Assembly (NCBI GenBank): GCA_023435505.1
Contig: JAEYRR010000351.1
Span: 1-5,060 of the forward strand
Direction: 5' to 3'
Length of the DNA: 5,060 nucleotides
DNA from: Bacillota bacterium
Lineage (GTDB): Bacteria > Bacillota > Clostridia > Lachnospirales > Lachnospiraceae
Part shown: positions 1 through 4,706 of the stretch, one piece after another
Layout of the letters: each line of letters starts with the position of its first letter
Numbering within the stretch: position 1 is the stretch's first letter
The notes under the pieces: model-generated
What the model was told of the DNA's origin: nothing
Databases searched by the model: none
What the model saw: the letters and a program-made list of their open reading frames with translations, nothing else
Program-made: the position numbers and the translations under genes

Positions 1-1
1 T

Positions 2-43
2 ATTAAGGCAGTCTATAAATCTGGAAAGCCTGTGATTTTATAA
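2..43 (+). CDS. C-terminal end of a plus-strand gene cut by the window edge (possible amidohydrolase-type enzyme)
   Basis: An open frame enters from the left edge and reads IKAVYKSGKPVIL before a TAA stop at 41-43. This resembles the last strand of many amidohydrolase-superfamily enzymes, which often end in a V-x-x-V-[WYF]-x-x-G-K-x-[VI] type segment. Only 13 residues are visible, so the family is a guess from the tail motif. The stop lies 3 bases from the stop of the minus-strand azlD gene, so the two genes converge almost end to end with no room for a separate terminator. It could instead be a chance open frame, since a stretch this short is not rare. Confidence 0.42.
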   Translation: MKAVYKSGKPVIL

Positions 44-46
44 GTA

Positions 47-346
47 TTAGAGTACAAAACCAGCTAAAAACACTGTCAGGATGGCTCCTGAAGCAACAAT
101 CACAAGATTTCTTTCAAAATACGCTAATATAATGGCAACTAAAGTTCCACAGGCTGCTGTGGCATAATTACCGGTAGAATGAAAGATATCCGGAATGGTA
201 AGAGCACTTAATACCGCAAAGGGTACATAGTGTAGAAAAGACTGGATGAAGCGGGACTTTATTTTTTTTCGAAAGATGGCAACTGGAAGCATACGAGGTA
301 AGTAAGTGACCAATGCCATTAATAATACTGCATATAATGCATACAT
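47..346 (-). CDS. azlD: AzlD family branched-chain amino acid export subunit
   Basis: This small 99-residue integral membrane protein has the length and make-up of the AzlD family, the small subunit of the AzlC/AzlD (YgaZ/YgaH, BrnF/BrnE) exporters. In characterised homologues these move branched-chain amino acids, and sometimes methionine, out of the cell. About four hydrophobic segments are visible, near residues 3-16, 38-53, 61-76 and 79-98. The family hallmark TYLPRMLP sits at residues 14-21, followed by a Y-V-P-F-A-V-L-S-A-L segment at 40-49. The start at 346 is supported by AGGAGG at 355-360, whose last two bases overlap the azlC stop codon, so translation is probably coupled to azlC. 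The gap between azlC and azlD is only 12 bases. Family is confident; the exact substrate is not shown by the sequence. Confidence 0.93.
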   Translation of the reverse strand: MYALYAVLLMALVTYLPRMLPVAIFRKKIKSRFIQSFLHYVPFAVLSALTIPDIFHSTGNYATAACGTLVAIILAYFERNLVIVASGAILTVFLAGFVL

Positions 347-354
347 GCTATTTA

Positions 355-360
355 CCTCCT
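355..360 (-). promoter_or_regulatory. Ribosome binding site of azlD, overlapping the azlC stop
   Basis: A perfect AGGAGG on the minus strand lies 8 bases before the azlD start codon. Two of its bases belong to the azlC stop codon (359-361). This fixes the azlD start and suggests that ribosomes finishing azlC help start azlD. Confidence 0.88.
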
Positions 361-1081
361 ATACTAATTCTTCTTCTTTAATCGGAGCCACTAAAGCCCC
401 TATCGTACAAACGACTATTGTTACAATAATAACACGGAAGCCCGTAGAGATTTCCTTGACATAAGGCACAAAACTCATGATACAGGATAGTGTACAGGCC
501 GATAATACAATGCCTAATATAGTTTTGGAATGCTTAAGTGGTGGAATAATGATTGCCAGGAACATTCCGTATAAGGCGATGCCTAAAGCAGCACTAAAGC
601 TATTTGGCAAAGCAGAACAGATCAAGGCTCCTAAGGCTGTTCCGGTTGTCCAGCCGACGATAGGGCCTGTAATCAATCCCAACATATAGCCATAAGTAAG
701 TTCCATTTTCTCAGCTGCGGCCACGGCAAAGGTCTCATCCGTAATACCAAAGGAAAAGATAAGGCGCTCTAAAAGAGTAACCTTAGAATCTAGTTTTTGG
801 GATATGGATAAGGACATCAGCATATAACGGATGTTTATAATGAAGGTGGTTAATGTGATTTCTATGTATCCTGCATTCTGAATAATTAGAGAAGTGCCTG
901 CGAATTGTCCGGCACTAGTGAGGTTAGAAAGACTGATAAATATAGCCAGCCAAGGAGAGATTCCATTGGACACTGCCATCAACCCAAAGGCAAAAGATAC
1001 TGGTACATAACCAAAGGCAATGGGAGCACCTCGCTTTAATCCAAACTTATATTGACTTCCAAAGGTAATCGGTTTACTCAT
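359..1081 (-). CDS. azlC: AzlC family branched-chain amino acid permease (large export subunit)
   Basis: This 240-residue polytopic membrane protein has the usual AzlC length. AzlC is the large subunit of a two-part exporter in the inner membrane; the family is named for azaleucine resistance in Bacillus subtilis, and BrnF and YgaZ are homologues. Family signatures are visible in order: the APIAFGYVPVSFAFG region at residues 19-33, the SAGQF motif at 56-60, NIRY at 83-86 and TDETFA at 114-119. After these come hydrophobic spans around 131-155, 163-181, 187-206 and 215-233. The N-terminus (residues 1-18) is polar and basic. The start at 1081 has an AAGGGAG ribosome binding site 6 bases upstream. 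It is first in a two-gene operon with azlD, behind a strong promoter at 1133-1161. No frameshift or missing motif is seen. An Lrp-like azlB, present in the B. subtilis operon, is absent here; a LysR-type gene lies about 1.1 kb away. Confidence 0.94.
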   Translation of the reverse strand: MSKPITFGSQYKFGLKRGAPIAFGYVPVSFAFGLMAVSNGISPWLAIFISLSNLTSAGQFAGTSLIIQNAGYIEITLTTFIINIRYMLMSLSISQKLDSKVTLLERLIFSFGITDETFAVAAAEKMELTYGYMLGLITGPIVGWTTGTALGALICSALPNSFSAALGIALYGMFLAIIIPPLKHSKTILGIVLSACTLSCIMSFVPYVKEISTGFRVIIVTIVVCTIGALVAPIKEEELV

Positions 1082-1087
1082 CTCTCT

Positions 1088-1094
1088 CTCCCTT
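1088..1094 (-). promoter_or_regulatory. Ribosome binding site of azlC
   Basis: AAGGGAG on the minus strand lies 6 bases before the ATG ending at 1081, inside a purine-only tract (AG repeats). It supports this start. Confidence 0.75.
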
Positions 1095-1132
1095 TCATCT
1101 GTTTAAAGTCGTCTGTTGTGTCAGCACTCCGT

Positions 1133-1161
1133 ATTATAACACTTTGATAAGTAGTTCACAA
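1133..1161 (-). promoter_or_regulatory. SigA-type extended -10 promoter for azlC-azlD
   Basis: Read on the minus strand, TTGTGA (1156-1161) is followed by a 17-base spacer and a perfect TATAAT (1133-1138). A TG dinucleotide sits one base before the -10, which makes it an extended -10 element. Transcription would start near 1126, giving an untranslated leader of about 45 bases before azlC. This is the best promoter match in the left half of the window. Confidence 0.8.
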
Positions 1162-1168
1162 CCTTATC
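1146..1168. promoter_or_regulatory. Inverted repeat over the azlC -35 element, candidate operator
   Basis: GATAAG (1146-1151) and CTTATC (1163-1168) are exact inverted copies with an 11-base spacer. The repeat encloses the azlC -35 hexamer and part of the promoter spacer, where a bound regulator could block or help RNA polymerase. The inner ATAAG/CTTAT half-sites match those of the palindrome upstream of the LysR gene at 3234-3248, though with wider spacing. The sequence shows the symmetry; the operator role is inference, and AT-rich DNA gives such repeats by chance fairly often. Confidence 0.4.
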
Positions 1169-1220
1169 TGGCTTAATTGTTACATGAGAAAACTCAAAAA
1201 GGATTCTTATATTGAAGAAA

Positions 1221-1248
1221 TATAGATAAATTTGTAGTGTATAGATAA
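1221..1248 (+). repeat. Direct repeat TATAGATAA upstream of the FHA gene
   Basis: TATAGATAA occurs at 1221-1229 and again at 1240-1248, 19 bases apart start to start, close to two helical turns. The pair lies 48-75 bases before the FHA start codon. It may be a tandem regulator site or part of the promoter (the second copy contains a TATAGA that could act as a -10), but no correctly spaced -35 goes with it. Confidence 0.4.
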
Positions 1249-1284
1249 GTATGCTGGAAGGACCAGAATGAAAATTAAGGGAGC

Positions 1285-1290
1285 AGAAGG
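1285..1290 (+). promoter_or_regulatory. Ribosome binding site of the FHA gene
   Basis: AGAAGG lies 5 bases before the ATG at 1296. It is weaker than the other sites in the window; a second purine block (AAGGGAG at 1277-1283) is further away. An in-frame TGA at 1269-1271 excludes any longer start. Confidence 0.6.
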
Positions 1291-1295
1291 TAGAG

Positions 1296-2270
1296 ATGGG
1301 AAGATATTATATACGACAACAAGAACATAGACAGTGGCTTTGTTACCTCTCAGAGGCATTAGAAGGCTATAACCGTGATTTATATTTGCAATTACAGGAA
1401 CACTGCGTAGATGGAATAATTCCAGTTACACTTAGAGAAGAGACAACAGGAAGAGTGTTTTTCTATGAGATTGGAGAGATGGTATCTTTAGCGCATTTTA
1501 TAGAAAAGGGACTTACAGAAGAGAAGTTTCTTAAGCTGTTGATACAGATACTTACTCAGGCTGTTACAATGGAGAATCAAGGTATTGATACCGAGGTACT
1601 ACTGTGGAATTCATATTGTATTTTTGTGGATCAGATGACCAATCGACTTGGCTTTCTGGTTGATTACTCTAATAGAGATAAATATCATTCTACTCTAGCA
1701 GACTTTCTTGAGAGGTTAATTCGGGAGGTTCAAGTCCATACGGAGCAATTTGCCGTGAAACAATTGATACTGCAATATAGGAAGAATTCACCTACTGCTT
1801 TATTAGGGGAGAGGTTATCCTATGTAGAAGAGCTTTATGATAAGTTTTTTGGGTGTAAAGAGTATTCTGGCCACCTTACGCTAACCAGCCGTTTGGATGA
1901 GAAGGGAATTCATATAGATGACTTTGCGCAGATGGCAAGGTTTCAGGAGAAGATCACCGGCTATACGGGAGATGTATGTTTGATAAGAGCCCGTACAAAG
2001 GAGTGTATACCAATTGAGAAAAATTATTTTTATATAGGAAAAGAGGCTTCCGCGGTAGACTACTGCATTATTGATAATGCAGCGGTAAGCAGAAGCCATG
2101 CATGTATTGTTGTTATGAATTCCAGATACTATATCAGAGATCTGGGCTCGACTAATCGCACTTATGTGAATAATCTAGAGGTATCCGGTAATCAACTGCA
2201 AGAGATTCGACCGGGATACCGTATCACCATCGCTAACGAAGTGTTTTATTTTCAGAATTACCCTCAGTAA
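1296..2270 (+). CDS. DUF6382 and FHA domain protein (phosphopeptide-binding)
   Basis: This 324-residue cytoplasmic protein has two parts. Residues 1-190 or so resemble DUF6382, a region found in Firmicutes before FHA domains: an early YYIRQQEHRQWLCYL strand, the GIIPVTLREE segment at 40-49, the YEIGEMVSLAHFIE segment at 57-70 and WNSYCIFVD at 104-112. Residues 241-320 form an FHA domain, a fold that binds phosphothreonine peptides. Its signatures are IGKE at 247-250, SRSHA at 265-269 (the conserved Ser-Arg-x-His) and DLGSTNRTYVN at 282-292. The usual Asn-Gly-Thr is Asn-Arg-Thr here, and the usual Gly-Arg near the first loop is Gly-Lys. There is no signal peptide or membrane segment. Such proteins often lie near Tad pilus or kinase genes, but none is in this window. 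Its 3' end overlaps the convergent LysR gene by 38 bases. The FHA part is confident; the biological partner is unknown. Confidence 0.88.
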   Translation: MGRYYIRQQEHRQWLCYLSEALEGYNRDLYLQLQEHCVDGIIPVTLREETTGRVFFYEIGEMVSLAHFIEKGLTEEKFLKLLIQILTQAVTMENQGIDTEVLLWNSYCIFVDQMTNRLGFLVDYSNRDKYHSTLADFLERLIREVQVHTEQFAVKQLILQYRKNSPTALLGERLSYVEELYDKFFGCKEYSGHLTLTSRLDEKGIHIDDFAQMARFQEKITGYTGDVCLIRARTKECIPIEKNYFYIGKEASAVDYCIIDNAAVSRSHACIVVMNSRYYIRDLGSTNRTYVNNLEVSGNQLQEIRPGYRITIANEVFYFQNYPQ

Positions 2271-3138
2271 GACAGGCAATAAAGTTCTCTGAAGCGTAAC
2301 TCAGCGGGATATTATGATTGTGGACCACGCAAAGTTCACGTTTAGGAAGTTCTTCTGCCAGAGTGATTGTTGTAAGCTCTGGCACATTTTTTACGCAGAA
2401 ATCAGGTACGAATGCTATTCCTAGCCCGATCTTAGCTAAGTCAATCAATAGATCATTACTGCTTAACTCCACCGCAGGAGCTAGGTCTAATTGATGCTTC
2501 AGGAAAAGACCATGGAGAAATTCACTGGTGGTGGAAGCTTTTTCTAACATCAGTATAGGATAATTCATCAACATGGAAAGCTCAATCGCTGTCTCCGGAA
2601 TATCAAAGGAATTCTTTTTGACTACAAAAACATCATGGAACGAGTGTATCTCCTGGATATGGTGCATTGTAGTCAATCGTTTGTTCGGAGAGTTTGTGAT
2701 GATTAAGTCTACCTGGTTACTTTCCAACAGATCCACACATTGAAGACTAGTTCCATTGGTGACTTTTATATGAACGTTAGGATATTTTAGATGAAATTGC
2801 TCTAAATATGGAACGAGAAAATATCGACAGATAGTATCACTTGCTCCAATTCTAAGCTGTCCGCCATTTAATGAGTTGGCTTCTAAAATCTGATTTTCAC
2901 CTCGATTAATAAGATTAATGGCCGGTTCAATATGTTTAAATAGTAATTCGCCTTCTTTTGTCAATTTCACTTTCTTTGTGCTACGAATGAATAGAGGTTG
3001 GTTCAGTCGTTTCTCCAGGACCTTGATAGACTGACTGACCGCAGATTGTGAGATGAACAAAGCTTTGGAGGCTTCTGAAAAGCTTAAAGTCTTTGCTACA
3101 TAATAAAATACTTTGTACAATTCGTAATTAATGTCCAT
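2233..3138 (-). CDS. LysR family transcriptional regulator
   Basis: This 301-residue protein has the standard LysR-type layout and length. Residues 3-62 form the winged helix-turn-helix, with the signature SFSEASKALFISQSAVSQSI at 19-38, followed by LEKRLNQPLFIRS at 41-53 and the wing KLTKEGELLF at 58-67. A linker helix follows, then a two-lobed effector-binding domain from about residue 92 (GGQLRIGAS at 92-100, DLIITNSP at 144-151, LIDLAKIGLGIAFVPDF at 231-247). Such proteins bind DNA as tetramers and respond to a small molecule; the ligand cannot be read from the sequence. The start at 3138 has AAAGGAG at 3145-3151. The last 12 codons lie inside the convergent FHA gene. A T-N11-A palindrome at 3234-3248 suggests autoregulation. 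Possible targets are itself, the divergent foldase genes or azlCD; all of this is inference. Confidence 0.93.
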   Translation of the reverse strand: MDINYELYKVFYYVAKTLSFSEASKALFISQSAVSQSIKVLEKRLNQPLFIRSTKKVKLTKEGELLFKHIEPAINLINRGENQILEANSLNGGQLRIGASDTICRYFLVPYLEQFHLKYPNVHIKVTNGTSLQCVDLLESNQVDLIITNSPNKRLTTMHHIQEIHSFHDVFVVKKNSFDIPETAIELSMLMNYPILMLEKASTTSEFLHGLFLKHQLDLAPAVELSSNDLLIDLAKIGLGIAFVPDFCVKNVPELTTITLAEELPKRELCVVHNHNIPLSYASENFIACLTEGNSENKTLR

Positions 3139-3144
3139 GTGATT

Positions 3145-3151
3145 CTCCTTT
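3145..3151 (-). promoter_or_regulatory. Ribosome binding site of the LysR gene
   Basis: AAAGGAG on the minus strand lies 6 bases before the ATG ending at 3138 and decides this start. Confidence 0.82.
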
Positions 3152-3233
3152 GACTCTTTCCGAAGAGGTGATATCTATGTACAACTCAGGGAGTAATTGA
3201 ATATATTGATGTTTCATTTTTGAGATAAATAAT

Positions 3234-3248
3234 ATAAGCCACACTTAT
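3234..3248. promoter_or_regulatory. LysR-type T-N11-A palindrome, candidate autoregulatory site
   Basis: ATAAG-CCACA-CTTAT is an exact 5+5 inverted repeat with a 5-base centre. It fits the T-N11-A rule for LysR-type binding sites and the ATAA-N7-TTAT form described for the B. subtilis regulator CcpC. It lies about 95 bases upstream of the LysR start codon. On the minus strand a -10-like TATATT (3231-3236) overlaps one arm, so binding could control the regulator's own promoter; the matching -35 is poor. The symmetry is seen; the role is inference from the family. Confidence 0.55.
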
Positions 3249-3284
3249 TAATCTTAGCATACAATCAGGAAAGATACAAGAGTT

Positions 3285-3306
3285 TTGTAAAAAATCTCTA
3301 TTACAA
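3285..3306. repeat. Inverted repeat TTGTAA-N10-TTACAA
   Basis: TTGTAA (3285-3290) and TTACAA (3301-3306) are exact inverted copies around a 10-base spacer. The stem is A/T-dominated and no U-tract follows, so it is unlikely to be a terminator. A further TTGTAA at 3403-3408 lies just upstream of the lipoprotein -10. It may be a protein-binding site or chance. Confidence 0.3.
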
Positions 3307-3413
3307 CAAGTTTCGACTAAATAATAGTGTATATTTTGTGAATTAACGTAATTATCTTGACTATGGTATAAAAATACTTAAAATATTATTAGAGAACTTT
3401 TTTTGTAAACTTA

Positions 3414-3422
3414 TGATATAAT
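3414..3422 (+). promoter_or_regulatory. Extended -10 promoter of the foldase lipoprotein gene
   Basis: TGATATAAT combines a TG extension with a perfect TATAAT hexamer (3417-3422). The -35 position 17 bases upstream (GAACTT, 3394-3399) is poor, which is common for extended -10 promoters. The T-run at 3398-3404 falls in the spacer. Transcription would start near 3429, giving a leader of about 37 bases. Confidence 0.72.
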
Positions 3423-3452
3423 AGAGATAGTTTATCGACAAAGGTCCTTGTG

Positions 3453-3459
3453 AAGGAGG
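3453..3459 (+). promoter_or_regulatory. Ribosome binding site of the lipoprotein gene, inside a small hairpin
   Basis: AAGGAGG lies 6 bases before the ATG at 3466 and is near perfect. Its first five bases are the 3' arm of an exact inverted repeat, TCCTT-GTG-AAGGA (3445-3457), so the site could be partly hidden in the leader RNA. The stem is only 5 base pairs with a 3-base loop, so the effect may be small. Confidence 0.8.
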
Positions 3460-3465
3460 AAGTAA

Positions 3466-4668
3466 ATGAAAAAAGTAAGAATAGATAAGATGCGATTTAT
3501 AGCATTAATACTGGTATTAGTTCTAGTTATGACATTTTCGGTTAGCTGTAAAAGTAAGAAGCAACAGGAACCTCAAAATGATTTAGAGAAGGTAGTATTG
3601 ACTATAAATGACACTGATTATACCCTTCAGGATATCATGTATGTTTTGTACAGTGTGGAGAGTCAGACAGCGGATGAGATTAATAGATACATTGTTCAAG
3701 GTAATACAGAGTCAGATTATTGGAATGAGATAGATGATGCAACAGGGAAAACAGTAAGGGAATTGACAAAACAAAGTATTTTGGATACGGCAGAGAATAT
3801 TATTATTCAGGCACAGCTTGCCAAGGAACAAGGTTATGAACTTACTGCAGATGAATTGGATACGGTAAATAGTGAAGTTGACCTCGTATTAGATAATATG
3901 GAAGGCAATGCAGAATATTTGACTCGGACAGGCTTTACCAAAGAAAAACTGACAGAGCTAGTGAAACAGTATAATCTAGCCTATAAGTACTCTATGGATC
4001 AGATGGATAAAATGGAGATAGATGAAGATTCAGTAAAATCTGATATCGATCCAAAAGATTATGCACAGGTAGAAGTAGAATATATACTGTTCTGGACGGG
4101 TGACGTAGATACAGAAGGTAATTATAATCTCTATGAACCAGAAAAGATAACAGAGATTCTTAAAAAAGCGCAGGCTGCTTATGAAGAGGTAGCAAAAGGT
4201 GCGGATATGATGGCTGTTGGAGACGAATATTATTCAGAAGAATATCCAGTAGAAGCGGGAACGCAGCCTTTATTTGATAATCCTGAGCAAAACGAAGAAA
4301 GCTTATATAATGCCTTTAAGAGCTTAAAGGTGGGGGAACTATATCCTGGTGTTATAGAAACTTCTGATGGATATTACATTATTCGATTGGTTAATGACAA
4401 TAGCACAGACGCTTATGAGCAGATGGTTGAAGAAGAAATCAGATATGCTAGAAGCAGTGCCTATGATGCAGAGTTTGAAAAAATCAAAGCAGACTATAAC
4501 ATAAAGATTAATGAAGAAAACTGGGCCAGTATTCAGATTGGCAATTATGCATTTCCACCAATGGGAATCAGCTCTGATATAGAGTTTGAATATGATGAAG
4601 ACAATTTAGAGGAGGATAGTGACGATTTAGGTAATGATATTATAGATGAGGATGGGGCAGTCGGCTAA
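3466..4668 (+). CDS. Parvulin/SurA-like foldase lipoprotein (PrsA-type)
   Basis: This 400-residue exported protein looks like a Clostridia foldase of the PrsA/SurA type, which helps secreted proteins fold outside the membrane. It begins with a basic stretch and a hydrophobic segment (residues 11-24), followed by SVSC at 25-28; Cys28 is the likely lipidated residue, although Ser at the -3 position is unusual. Residues 42-175 form a helical SurA_N-like chaperone region that begins VVLTINDTDYTLQDI. Residues 202-310 resemble a parvulin peptidyl-prolyl isomerase domain, with VEVEYILFW at the first strand, SLKVGELYPGVIETSDGYYIIRLV at the end and helices between. The usual catalytic His of the HIL motif is Tyr (YIL, 206-208), so isomerase activity is doubtful. 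The C-terminus (371-400) is highly acidic, with half its residues Asp or Glu. The start has a strong ribosome binding site. A second related gene follows after 38 bases. Confidence 0.82.
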   Translation: MKKVRIDKMRFIALILVLVLVMTFSVSCKSKKQQEPQNDLEKVVLTINDTDYTLQDIMYVLYSVESQTADEINRYIVQGNTESDYWNEIDDATGKTVRELTKQSILDTAENIIIQAQLAKEQGYELTADELDTVNSEVDLVLDNMEGNAEYLTRTGFTKEKLTELVKQYNLAYKYSMDQMDKMEIDEDSVKSDIDPKDYAQVEVEYILFWTGDVDTEGNYNLYEPEKITEILKKAQAAYEEVAKGADMMAVGDEYYSEEYPVEAGTQPLFDNPEQNEESLYNAFKSLKVGELYPGVIETSDGYYIIRLVNDNSTDAYEQMVEEEIRYARSSAYDAEFEKIKADYNIKINEENWASIQIGNYAFPPMGISSDIEFEYDEDNLEEDSDDLGNDIIDEDGAVG

Positions 4669-4694
4669 ATAGCCAAACATAAGAAATTAGGTAT

Positions 4695-4701
4695 GGAGGA
4701 G
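4695..4701 (+). promoter_or_regulatory. Ribosome binding site that fixes a GTG start for the last gene
   Basis: GGAGGAG lies 5 bases before GTG at 4707. The first in-frame ATG (4728) lacks a comparable site, so GTG is the preferred start. Confidence 0.8.
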
Positions 4702-4706
4702 AAACT

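Larger units (their letters stand above)
3139..3465. other. 327-base divergent intergenic region between the LysR and lipoprotein genes
   Basis: No credible gene lies here. The region is very AT-rich and holds the LysR ribosome binding site (3145-3151), a LysR-type palindrome (3234-3248), a TTGTAA-N10-TTACAA inverted repeat (3285-3306), a short AATTA-ACG-TAATT dyad (3341-3353), an extended -10 promoter for the lipoprotein gene (3414-3422) and that gene's ribosome binding site (3453-3459). Between about 3250 and 3400 I see nothing else that I can assign. Its length is more than two ordinary promoters need, so further regulator sites or a small RNA are possible but not shown. Confidence 0.7.

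Noticed and set aside
477..689. Plus-strand open frame of 70 codons
   Set aside because: It lies wholly antisense to azlC, has no ribosome binding site and its product resembles no known protein; azlC motifs are intact on the other strand.
1212..1245. TTGAAG and TATAGA as a SigA promoter for the FHA gene
   Set aside because: The spacer would be 22 bases, too long for SigA, and other pairings give poor hexamers.
1881..2099. Minus-strand open frame of 72 codons
   Set aside because: It is antisense to the FHA coding sequence, including the FHA domain itself, and has no ribosome binding site of note.
3280..3300. AGAG...CTCT hairpin with T and A runs as an intrinsic terminator
   Set aside because: Only four pairs form before a mismatch, the stem is not G/C-rich, and no gene ends nearby on either strand.
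3357..3389. TTGACT and TATTAT as a second promoter for the lipoprotein gene
   Set aside because: The spacing is 21 bases; the extended -10 at 3414-3422 is a better candidate.
3139..3465. Riboswitch or T-box leader in the long intergenic region
   Set aside because: The lipoprotein promoter leaves a leader of only about 37 bases, and no T-box, SAM or other conserved riboswitch core was recognised on either strand.
4663..4674. Palindrome GGCTA-AA-TAGCC across the lipoprotein stop codon, as a terminator
   Set aside because: The stem is only 4-5 base pairs and no T-run follows; the next gene starts 38 bases on with no new promoter, so read-through is more likely.
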